A stretch of 64,000 nt of DNA from an uncultured Roseibium sp. (GTDB taxonomy: Bacteria > Pseudomonadota > Alphaproteobacteria > Rhizobiales > Stappiaceae), in contig NZ_CANMFD010000002.1 of NCBI RefSeq assembly GCF_947496995.1, forward strand, positions 806,001 through 870,000, in the 5' to 3' direction. The notes under the pieces were generated by a model that was given only the letters and a program-made list of their open reading frames with translations, did no database searches and had not been told where the DNA came from. Of this stretch, positions 57,062 through 64,000 are shown piece after piece (within the stretch, counting starts at the first letter, position 1; every line of letters starts with the position of its first letter). A program made the translations under genes and the position numbers.

Positions 57062-57994
57062 TCACGTTCCTTTTTCGGTGACGGACCGGCTTTTGCGGTA
57101 ACGTCGCCAACTGTCCCAGGTGAAGACCGCCAGTGCGGCCCAGATCATGACGAAGCCGATCAGCCTGGTTTGATCCAGCGGCTCCCCCCAGACATAGACA
57201 GCCATCAGGAAATGGATGGACGGTGCGAGATACTGCATCAGCCCAAGCATGAAGAGCGGCACCCGGCGGGCGGCCGACGAAAAGAAGATGAGCGGCAGAG
57301 CCGTGACGATGCCGGTTCCCGCGAGCGCCGCCAGCACCGGCAGATCGTTGAGAATGAGCGCATCCACGCCCCAGCTCAGGTTCAAAAGGATGTAGACTGC
57401 GGCCAGGGGAAACAGCAGCAATGTTTCGACAAACAGGCCAGGGGTTGCCTTGACGGGCGTCACCTTCCGGACATAGCCGTACCCGGCGAAGGAGAACGCC
57501 AGGACAAGCGATACCCACGGCAATCCGCCGGCCAGCACAGCCTGCAAGACCACGGCCAGCACCGCGATCGAAATCGCGACGGCCTGCCCGCGAGACAGTT
57601 TTTCGTGCAGCACCACGAGCCCGACCAGAATGCTCACCAGCGGATTGATGAAATATCCGAGCGATACATCGAGAACCTGACTGTTAGAGATCGCCCAGAC
57701 GAACACCAGCCAGTTCACCGCGATAAGGGTGGCCGAAGCACTCAAGGCCATGAGCACCTTCGGCTCTCGAAAGACCCCGCGCACTTCCGGCCAGCGGCCG
57801 CGCAGGTAAAGATACAGCCCGACGAACAGCACCGACCACAGGATACGGTGAGAAACGACGATATCGGCCGGCACCGTCTCCGTCAGCTTGTAGTAGGCCG
57901 GAAAGAAACCCCACATGCCGTAAGCAGCGAGGCCGAACAGGAGACCCTGGCGCAATTCGGCCTGCGCGTCGGTGTCGGACACCGTCTGCGACAT
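57062..57994 (-). CDS. rarD: RarD-type EamA permease
   Basis: 310 aa with ten predicted membrane helices in two EamA halves. Family features include GLLFGLAAYGMWGFFPAYYK and VLDVSLGYFINPLVSILVG. RarD (chloramphenicol-sensitivity protein family) is a predicted drug/metabolite transporter of unknown substrate. Start ATG at 57994. Confidence 0.9.
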   Translation of the reverse strand: MSQTVSDTDAQAELRQGLLFGLAAYGMWGFFPAYYKLTETVPADIVVSHRILWSVLFVGLYLYLRGRWPEVRGVFREPKVLMALSASATLIAVNWLVFVWAISNSQVLDVSLGYFINPLVSILVGLVVLHEKLSRGQAVAISIAVLAVVLQAVLAGGLPWVSLVLAFSFAGYGYVRKVTPVKATPGLFVETLLLFPLAAVYILLNLSWGVDALILNDLPVLAALAGTGIVTALPLIFFSSAARRVPLFMLGLMQYLAPSIHFLMAVYVWGEPLDQTRLIGFVMIWAALAVFTWDSWRRYRKSRSVTEKGT

Positions 57995-58118
57995 GAAATT
58001 TCCCTTTCTGGATTACCCTGCCGTCATCCGATTTCGAACGCGGCGTGGCTGAACGGACTTCAGGTGTGTGCGCGGCTGTCGATCAGCCTGATCAGACGCT
58101 GTCCCCGGCTGCTTCGTA

Positions 58119-59714
58119 TCAGCTGGCGTTGGCCTTCAAAAGCGCAAAAGTGATGGAATCCACCAGGGCCTGGAAGGACGCATCGACGATGTTGGAGGAC
58201 ACCCCGATGGTGAACCACCTCCGATGGGTCTTCGTGTCGTGGCTTTCGATCAGGACGCGCGTTACGGCGCCGGTGCCGCCATTGAGGATACGCACCTTGT
58301 AGTCAATCAGCTCGAGCCCCTCGATGGCGGACTGATATTTGCCGAGGTCCTTGCGCAAGGCCATGTCGAGCGCATTGACCGGGCCGTTGCCTTCGGCGAC
58401 CGACATGCGGACCTCGCCGTCGACATCGACCTTCACCACGGCTTCCGAAACGGTGAGCAGATCTCCGATGGCATTGAAGCGGCGTTCCACCATCACGCGG
58501 AAGGAACTGACTTCAAAAAAGCGCGGCACATCGCCGAGTTCCTTGCGGGCAAGCAATTCGAACGAGGCATCGGCGGCCTCATAGGCATAGCCTTCCGTCT
58601 CGCGCTCCTTGACCTTCGCCAACAGCCGGTCCAGCCGCGGATCGGACTTTTCCACCTTGATGCCCACACGGGTGAGTTCGCCGATCAGATTGCTTTTGCC
58701 TGCCTGATCGGAGACCAGCACGCGGCGCTGATTGCCGACGCTTTCCGGCGTGACATGTTCATAGGTCTGCGGATCCTTCAGGATCGCGGAGGCATGAATT
58801 CCGGCCTTGGTGGTAAAGGCGGTTTCACCGACGTAGGGCGCCTGTCTGGCGGGAGACCGGTTCAGGACTTCATCGAACGCATGCGAGATCGCGGTGATTT
58901 CCCTGAGCTGGTCGTCGCTGACGCCGATCTCGAAGCGGTCCGCGAAGGAGGCCTTCAGCTTGAGTGTCGGGATCAGCGTGATCAGGTTGGCGTTGCCGCA
59001 ACGTTCGCCGAGACCGTTCAGGGTCCCCTGAATCTGCCGGACGCCGGCGTCGACAGCCGCCAGCGAGTTGGCGACCGCGTGACCGGTATCGTCATGTGTG
59101 TGAATGCCGAGATGCGAGCCGGGAACAACGTCCTGAACCTTCGTGACAATGTCGAAGATCTCATCCGGCAACGTGCCGCCATTGGTATCGCACAAGACGA
59201 CCCAGCGGGCGCCTGCCTGATAGGCGGTGCGCACGCAGTCGAGCGCATAGTCCGGATTGGCCTTGTAGCCGTCGAAGAAATGCTCGCAATCGATCATCGC
59301 CTCCTTGCCGGCGGCGACTGTCGTGGCGACCGTGTCCGCGATGGACTCCAGATTTTCCTCATTGCTGCAGCCCAGCGCGACGCGGACATGATAATCCCAC
59401 GCCTTGGCTACGAAACAGCAGGCATCAGAGCTGCTGGAAAGGATCTCCTGAAACCCAGGGTCGTTGGCGGCTGAACGCCCTGCCCGCTTGGTCATACCAA
59501 AGGCAGTGAAGATCGCGTTTTGCGTCCGTTTCCGGCTGAAGAATTCCGTATCGGTCGGATTGGCACCGGGATATCCGCCCTCGACATAATCCACCCCCAA
59601 CCGCTCCAGAAGTTCGGCGACGACGATCTTTTCATTGACCGAAAAATCAACGCCACTGGTCTGCGCGCCGTCGCGCAGCGTCGTGTCGAATAGGTAGAGA
59701 CGTTCCTTGGTCAT
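58119..59714 (-). CDS. cimA: (R)-citramalate synthase
   Basis: 531 aa from the ATG at 59714; the frame extends upstream without support. Condenses acetyl-CoA with pyruvate to citramalate for isoleucine synthesis. HMGL-like catalytic domain: LYLFDTTLRDGAQTSG, GIHTHDDTGHAVANS, GNANLI; C-terminal LeuA dimer domain for isoleucine feedback. CimA-type is favoured over LeuA (2-isopropylmalate synthase) by the DTTLRDGAQTSGVDF start and EGGYPGANPTD. Confidence 0.9.
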   Translation of the reverse strand: MTKERLYLFDTTLRDGAQTSGVDFSVNEKIVVAELLERLGVDYVEGGYPGANPTDTEFFSRKRTQNAIFTAFGMTKRAGRSAANDPGFQEILSSSSDACCFVAKAWDYHVRVALGCSNEENLESIADTVATTVAAGKEAMIDCEHFFDGYKANPDYALDCVRTAYQAGARWVVLCDTNGGTLPDEIFDIVTKVQDVVPGSHLGIHTHDDTGHAVANSLAAVDAGVRQIQGTLNGLGERCGNANLITLIPTLKLKASFADRFEIGVSDDQLREITAISHAFDEVLNRSPARQAPYVGETAFTTKAGIHASAILKDPQTYEHVTPESVGNQRRVLVSDQAGKSNLIGELTRVGIKVEKSDPRLDRLLAKVKERETEGYAYEAADASFELLARKELGDVPRFFEVSSFRVMVERRFNAIGDLLTVSEAVVKVDVDGEVRMSVAEGNGPVNALDMALRKDLGKYQSAIEGLELIDYKVRILNGGTGAVTRVLIESHDTKTHRRWFTIGVSSNIVDASFQALVDSITFALLKANAS

Positions 59715-59782
59715 TGGCGTTTCCTGCCCGAGCCAGGCTGCCTCAGCGCGAAAGCGCAACGCAACCGGTTCTTTTTGTCTTG

Positions 59783-60280
59783 TTATGCGTTGTCCGTTTC
59801 GCCGGGCTGAACCGGCGGCCATGTGTCCGTGTCGTGGTCGGGATGCTGGTTCGAGACGATCGAAGCCAGAAAGGCCTGAGTCTCATAGTCGTCTTCCGTG
59901 GTGCGCGCCGGAATGTCGGCCATGTGGTCGGCATAGGGAAGCTTGCCTTCCACGCCATACTGGATGACAGGCGCGATGGCGCCCGGATCGTCAAAGGCCC
60001 CGATCGCGATCGCAATCCCGTCCGGCGCTTCATAGGTCAGCGGTGTCCCGCACTTTTCGCAGAAGCCACGAGCAACCACATTGGAGCTCTGGAAACGCGT
60101 CGGCTCGGCCCGCGTCCAGACGAGGTCCGTCTCGTTCACTACGCCGACCAGGGGCGCGTAAAAGCCGCCGAATGCCTTCTGGCACATGCGGCAGTGGCAG
60201 ATGGACGCCTTGCCGAGTTGTCCCGAAACCCGGAACCGGACGGCACCGCATTGGCACCCGCCTGTATGAACGTCACTCAT
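59783..60280 (-). CDS. GFA-family zinc protein, copy 1
   Basis: 165 aa. CxC and CxxC zinc motifs: GGCQCGAVRF, CHCRMCQKAFG, GFCEKCGTPLTY. The CENP-V/GFA family was named after glutathione-dependent formaldehyde activation, but many members have unknown substrates. Its start overlaps the end of copy 2 by four bases (ATGA). Confidence 0.9.
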   Translation of the reverse strand: MSDVHTGGCQCGAVRFRVSGQLGKASICHCRMCQKAFGGFYAPLVGVVNETDLVWTRAEPTRFQSSNVVARGFCEKCGTPLTYEAPDGIAIAIGAFDDPGAIAPVIQYGVEGKLPYADHMADIPARTTEDDYETQAFLASIVSNQHPDHDTDTWPPVQPGETDNA

Positions 60281-60771
60281 ATCGCTTCGCAGCTCCAGTT
60301 TTCCGTCTCACGGTCGGGATGTTGCCGGTTCGTCGTGGCCACATCGCCGATACCGCCCGGCAGGTCGTCCCGATTGGAATGGGTCTCGCTCAGAGTGAAC
60401 AAATCGGCGTAGAACGGCACCCTTCCCTCGACCCCGGACTGTTCGACCGGGGTCACAGCGGCAACATCGTCAAGGCTGCCGTGGGTGAAGGCGATATAGT
60501 CGTCTCCCACCGTCTCGAAGGCGAGCGGCGTGCCGCAATTCCCGCAAAACCCGCGCCGCACCGGTTTTGAGGAATGGAACCAGGAGGGTTCTCCGCGGGT
60601 CCATTGAAAATCATCTTTCGCCGCGCCGATCAGCGGCAGAAAGAAATTCCCGGACGCCTTCTGGCACATGCGGCAATGACACAGATGCGGGTAACCGACC
60701 TCCCCCGTCACCCGGTAGCGCACGGCACCGCACTGGCAGCCGCCGGTAAGATCTTTTGCTTCACTCGCCAT
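60277..60771 (-). CDS. GFA-family zinc protein, copy 2
   Basis: 164 aa, same architecture as its neighbour (GGCQCGAVRYRV, CHCRMCQKASG, GFCGNCGTPLAF) with clear but incomplete identity: a tandem duplicate. Its start overlaps the stop of the upstream DUF559 gene by one base (TGATG). The three genes are therefore translationally coupled. Confidence 0.9.
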   Translation of the reverse strand: MASEAKDLTGGCQCGAVRYRVTGEVGYPHLCHCRMCQKASGNFFLPLIGAAKDDFQWTRGEPSWFHSSKPVRRGFCGNCGTPLAFETVGDDYIAFTHGSLDDVAAVTPVEQSGVEGRVPFYADLFTLSETHSNRDDLPGGIGDVATTNRQHPDRETENWSCEAI

Positions 60772-61139
60772 CAGAAATTTTCCTTGCCGCAGACGTCCAG
60801 GATCTTCCGGCAGACACCGTCGAGATCGCTCAGGACCTCCGTGTTCCAGAAGCGCAGCACCATCCAGCCGAGATGTTCCAAGGCCCGGTCTCGCCGTTCA
60901 TCTCTGGCGCGCCCCTGGCTCTCGCCGTGCGGGGATCCATCCAGTTCAACGATCAACCGATGGGCCGGCGCCGCAAAATCCACGATATATCGGGCGATTG
61001 GCATCTGACGCCGGAAAGCGATGCCTTCGAGACGGTGAGCTCTCAATACGTTCCAGAGCTTTTTCTCCGCTTCCGTCATTTCCGAGCGGAGTTTTCGGGC
61101 GTTCTGCCGCAGATGTTGAGGGATCTTCTGATGTGGCAT
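60771..61139 (-). CDS. DUF559 / Vsr-like endonuclease-fold protein
   Basis: 122 aa from the ATG at 61139; the frame runs much further upstream through the repeat element and is not used. RKLRSEMTEAEKKLWNVLR, GIAFRRQMPI, YIVDFAAPAHRLIVELDGS are DUF559 hallmarks, with the PD-(D/E)XK-like active site (Asp and ELD). Vsr-like folds are nicking endonucleases; substrate unknown. Next to a palindromic repeat pair. Confidence 0.88.
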   Translation of the reverse strand: MPHQKIPQHLRQNARKLRSEMTEAEKKLWNVLRAHRLEGIAFRRQMPIARYIVDFAAPAHRLIVELDGSPHGESQGRARDERRDRALEHLGWMVLRFWNTEVLSDLDGVCRKILDVCGKENF

Positions 61140-61183
61140 CGGGCAGGCTCTTTTTCGTTTCCCGAAGACAGCATTTGGAGCCG

Positions 61184-61248
61184 ACGCTGTATACCCCCCT
61201 CTACCCGCCAAGGCGGGCATCTCCCCCGCAAAGGGGGAGACTGGAGTT
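61184..61248 (-). repeat. Palindromic intergenic repeat, copy 1
   Basis: Read on the minus strand: TCTCCCCC-loop-GGGGGAGATG, then CCCGCC-TT-GGCGGG, then AGAGGGGGG and AGCGT. Two stem-loops in tandem. An inverted relative lies at 61355-61417. Repeats with this CTCCCCC..GGGGGAG design are scattered in many alphaproteobacteria. Confidence 0.75.
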
Positions 61249-61354
61249 TGTCGCAGTCGCCCAGCAAAATTTAATTCATTCGATGTAAGAAGACCTTCCA
61301 GACTGCCACGCTGCCATAGTCCGCCGAGGATTTCTTGAGCACGGTGGCCCCGCA

Positions 61355-61417
61355 TATACTCCTCTCCCCCCCTGAGGGGGAGATGTCCCCGCAGGGGACA
61401 GAGGGGGGGCTGCAGCG
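61355..61417 (+). repeat. Palindromic intergenic repeat, copy 2
   Basis: Same element as 61184-61248 but in the opposite orientation: TCTCCCCCC-CTGA-GGGGGAGATG, CCCC-GCA-GGGG, AGAGGGGGG, AGCGT. It ends 18 bases before the cysS stop. The two copies enclose about 105 bases with no gene. Confidence 0.75.
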
Positions 61418-61435
61418 TGTGCGCCAGAACGGCCC

Positions 61436-62851
61436 TCACCTCTTGACCTCCCAGGTGGTCATACGTTCGCCGGTTTCCGAGTCTTTTGAATCCTTTAGAA
61501 GAATTCCCTGAGACGTCAGTTCATCCCGGATCCTGTCGGCTTCCGCCCAGTTTTTGTTTCCGAGCGCTGCCAGACGGGCCGTGACGGAGGCTTCAACCGC
61601 CGCCGTGTCGATGCCTGAAAGATCGGCCTTCACCGGCGTAAGACCGAGCAAGGCCGCCGAAGCGGAATAGACCGGCAGTTTTTCCGGGTCCTTCGCCGCT
61701 TCGCCCGCCAGCGCATGCAGGGACTGAATGGCTGCGGTGGTATTCAGATCGTCGCACAGGGCGGCGACGATTTCCGGCGCGGGCTCGGCCTGCGTCGCCA
61801 CCAGGTCCGGCCATTTGGCCAGAAGATTCTCGGCTTCTTCCAGCTTGCGTACCGAGAAGTCGATCGGTTCGCGGTAGTTGGTCATCAGCATGGCGAGCCG
61901 CAGCACTTCGCCGGGCCATTTGCGGCCGCCGAAATTTTCCGTTTCCAGCAGTTCCTGAATGGTGAAGAAGTTGCCCTCCGACTTGGACATCTTGCTGCCT
62001 TCAACCTGCAGAAAGCCGTTGTGAAGCCAGTAGTTGGCCATCGTCTGCGTGCCATGCGCGCAGCGGGACTGGGCGATTTCGTTTTCATGGTGCGGGAAAA
62101 TCAGGTCCAGCCCACCGCCGTGAATGTCGAACACCTTGCCGAGATGGTGCTCGCTCATGACGGAACACTCGATATGCCAGCCCGGGCGTCCGCGGCCCCA
62201 GGGGCTTTCCCAGCCCGGCTCGTCTCCCGAAGACTGTTTCCAGAGGACAAAATCGCCGGGATTTTTCTTGTGTTCATCGACGGCGATACGCGCACCCGCC
62301 AACTGCTCGTCCAGCTTGCGTCTGGAAAGCCCGCCATAGTCCGGCATGGACGCCGTATCGAAGAGCACCTCTCCGCCCGCTTCATAGGCGTGACCCTTTT
62401 CGATAAGCACCGCGATCATCTCGATCATGCCGTCGATATGGCCGGTTGCCCGCGGTTCGAAACTCGGCTCCAGAACGCCGAGCGCGGCGATATCCTTGTG
62501 GAACTGGTCGGCGGTTTTCTTCGTGACCCTGGCGATGGCCTCGTTCAGCGGCAGATCCGGGAAATCCCTGAGCGCCCGTGCGTTGATCTTGTCGTCAACG
62601 TCGGTGATGTTGCGCACATAGGTGACATGGTCCGCGCCGTAGAGATGCCGCAGCAGGCGGAACAGAACGTCGAAGACGATGACGGGCCGCGCATTGCCGA
62701 TATGCGCGAAGTCGTAGACAGTCGGCCCGCAGACATAAAGACGCACGTTTTCATCATCGATCGCCCGGAAGTCTTCCTTGTGGCGCGTCAATGTGTTGGT
62801 GAGCTTCAAACCCTTGAAGGTGCCGGTTTGCCCGGTCTCGGCGGCGCTCAT
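61436..62851 (-). CDS. cysS: Cysteine-tRNA ligase
   Basis: 471 aa, ATG at 62851. Class I synthetase charging tRNA-Cys. [16 protein letters not shown] contains the HIGH-type motif at 50-53; the C-terminal KMSKSEGN is complete. GWHIECSVM and [14 protein letters not shown] with zinc-binding residues are present. Shorter C-terminal extension than some homologues. Confidence 0.96.
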   Translation of the reverse strand: MSAAETGQTGTFKGLKLTNTLTRHKEDFRAIDDENVRLYVCGPTVYDFAHIGNARPVIVFDVLFRLLRHLYGADHVTYVRNITDVDDKINARALRDFPDLPLNEAIARVTKKTADQFHKDIAALGVLEPSFEPRATGHIDGMIEMIAVLIEKGHAYEAGGEVLFDTASMPDYGGLSRRKLDEQLAGARIAVDEHKKNPGDFVLWKQSSGDEPGWESPWGRGRPGWHIECSVMSEHHLGKVFDIHGGGLDLIFPHHENEIAQSRCAHGTQTMANYWLHNGFLQVEGSKMSKSEGNFFTIQELLETENFGGRKWPGEVLRLAMLMTNYREPIDFSVRKLEEAENLLAKWPDLVATQAEPAPEIVAALCDDLNTTAAIQSLHALAGEAAKDPEKLPVYSASAALLGLTPVKADLSGIDTAAVEASVTARLAALGNKNWAEADRIRDELTSQGILLKDSKDSETGERMTTWEVKR

Positions 62852-63090
62852 GTCAAACGGTCTCCTGGCCGGCTGGCCGGGCGGTCCGTCTCAGGGGAAA
62901 TCATGCCATGAGGGATCGGCCACAGCCAGCGGTGTCGCTAGCTGCAAATAATGGTGATCGAAATGATGTTCCGTGTGGCCGTCATCATGGCGGCTTTATG
63001 GACCGGAAGACGGAAGCCGGTCAAGACCGCAATTGCCGGCAAATGCTGAAAGCCGCCAACGCGGCGTTGGCGGGCGGCACGACTTAGACC

Positions 63091-63386
63091 AGAGCACTTT
63101 CCGATCATATTGAATCATTTGATCGAGACGAAATTGGTCCCTGGCGAGGCGGATTGGGCGTAGCGGTGTTGCCCACCTCAAGCGCAATCCAACGATGCCA
63201 GGGACCAATTTCGTCCGACCCCGACAGCTGTTTTTCAATTACTTCTTCTTGCGTTGGGTGGCTTGAAACGGCCCATCTGCAGCGTTGCGCCGCTTGCACG
63301 ATGCACCGCATCGCGCTTCACGGCGCGCCTTTCGGAGTGAGCCGTTTCAAGCCATCAAATGGTTCAATATGATCGGAAAGTGCTCT
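63091..63386. repeat. Composite palindromic element with 33-bp terminal inverted repeats
   Basis: Terminal inverted repeats at 63091-63123 and 63354-63386 match at 32 of 33 positions. Inside are a hairpin with 19-bp perfect arms (63127-63145 / 63197-63215, GACGAAATTGGTCCCTGGC) and one with 14-bp arms (63259-63272 / 63341-63354, TGGCTTGAAACGGC). No ORF fills it. It occupies most of the 571-base gap 62852-63422 between cysS and the L,D-transpeptidase. Probably a non-autonomous mobile repeat. Confidence 0.85.
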
Positions 63387-63422
63387 AGTCTTCTGCGCGT
63401 GGGAATCAGAGGGGGCTTTCCC

Positions 63423-64000
63423 GTGAAATGCATTCGTTCGTTTCGTTCTTTATCTTCTGCTTTGCTGTTGATGTGCGTTGTGGCGCTGCCGCCGGCGCTG
63501 TCCACCGGTTTTGTGCAGGCACAGTCGGCGTCGCCCGAGGCTTCGGGTACCGAAACGGCTCCGCCACCGGCTGCCGGTGAGCCGCAAACGCCGATCGCGG
63601 AAGCCATTCAGATCGCCATATCCACGGATATCCCGGACGGGCTGGCGCGTTACTACGGCAACAGGGCTTTTGCCCCTGTGTGGTTCGACAAGAACGGCTT
63701 GAGCGAAAAGGCGCATCTGGTGATTGCCGCGATGGCCGCAGCCAACGACCATGCGCTCAATCCGAACAACTACGGCCCACTGGAGCTGGTTCAATTGTCG
63801 GAGACGGCACGCACACCCGAGGAGTGGGCCCAGTTCGATCTTCAGCTATCCAATCAGTTCCTGCGCTACGCGACCCACCTGTCCTCCGGCCGTGTGCAGC
63901 CCAACAGGGTCAACCAGGCGCTTAATGTGTTTCCGGACAGACCCGAGCCGGAAGAGCTGTTTGAAACGGCGGAAAATGCTGTCGATTTCAGTGCGTTTCT
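63423..64000 (+). CDS. L,D-transpeptidase (YcbB-like), 5' part
   Basis: Open to the window edge, GTG start at 63423 after AGAGGGGGC. Signal peptide of about 35 residues, Pro/Ala-rich stretch, then YcbB-type scaffold domain: ARYYGNRAFAPVWFDKNGLS, DHALNPNNYGPLEL, FLRYATHLSSGRVQPNRV. The YkuD catalytic domain (His and Cys) would lie beyond the edge. Such enzymes form 3-3 crosslinks in peptidoglycan. Confidence 0.82.
   Translation, partial: MKCIRSFRSLSSALLLMCVVALPPALSTGFVQAQSASPEASGTETAPPPAAGEPQTPIAEAIQIAISTDIPDGLARYYGNRAFAPVWFDKNGLSEKAHLVIAAMAAANDHALNPNNYGPLELVQLSETARTPEEWAQFDLQLSNQFLRYATHLSSGRVQPNRVNQALNVFPDRPEPEELFETAENAVDFSAF

Noticed and set aside
1-64000. Defence island, CRISPR array, prophage, toxin-antitoxin pair or secretion system
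   Set aside because: No repeat-spacer array, integrase, phage structural gene, restriction-modification set or secretion cluster was seen; DUF559 alone is not evidence of a defence system.

Overview
The window is the core chromosome of an alphaproteobacterium, most likely order Hyphomicrobiales (Rhizobiales) and plausibly a Stappiaceae member (Roseibium/Labrenzia/Stappia type). This is inferred from gene order (lptF-lptG-lptD-surA-pdxA-rsmA facing gmk-yicC-mltG-fabF-acpP-fabG-fabD, then rpsF-rpsR-rplI-dnaB-alr-radA-cvpA-purF), high GC, two CtrA-type boxes (TTAA-N7-TTAA), a Zur-type box and short dispersed palindromic repeats. No rRNA, phage, IS transposase, CRISPR array or plasmid function was seen.

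Layout. 0.2-2.4 kb: DJ-1/PfpI protein and convergent pepA sharing a bidirectional terminator. 2.6-10.3 kb: LPS-export and outer-membrane operon lptF-lptG-lptD-surA-like-pdxA-rsmA. 10.3-17 kb, minus strand: gmk, yicC, mltG, fabF, acpP, fabG, fabD. 17.3-25.9 kb, plus strand: rpsF-rpsR-rplI, dnaB, alr, radA, cvpA, purF. 25.9-28.6 kb: an SDR lacking its catalytic Tyr, a HAD phosphatase, a VOC protein and an inositol-monophosphatase-family gene. 28.7-33.1 kb: der, bamB, a YfgM-like protein and NnrU. 33.2-35.4 kb: znuC-znuB-zur with a Zur-type box. 35.5-38.2 kb: GDP-mannose synthesis (manC) and pcaF. 38.2-40.8 kb: small membrane proteins and puuE. 41-46.3 kb: a PadR-regulated RND efflux pair. 46.5-52 kb: MarR-GNAT fusion, GNAT, SDR, pssA-psd, LysR and a divergent small ORF. 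52-57 kb: ArsR-ATM1-type exporter, LysM envelope protein and LOG protein. 57-64 kb: rarD, cimA, two GFA proteins, DUF559, cysS and the start of an L,D-transpeptidase.

Most genes serve envelope building (LPS transport, fatty acid and phospholipid synthesis, Bam complex, peptidoglycan) and information processing. Regulated accessory modules (Zur, PadR, MarR, LysR, ArsR) each carry a visible inverted repeat near their promoter. The most unusual item is a composite palindromic element of about 296 bp at 63.1-63.4 kb: near-perfect 33-bp terminal inverted repeats enclose two further long hairpins. I found no clearly novel multi-gene system; the best leads are this element, the Tyr-to-Gln SDR, a CtrA-box-linked small membrane protein and two small ORFs.
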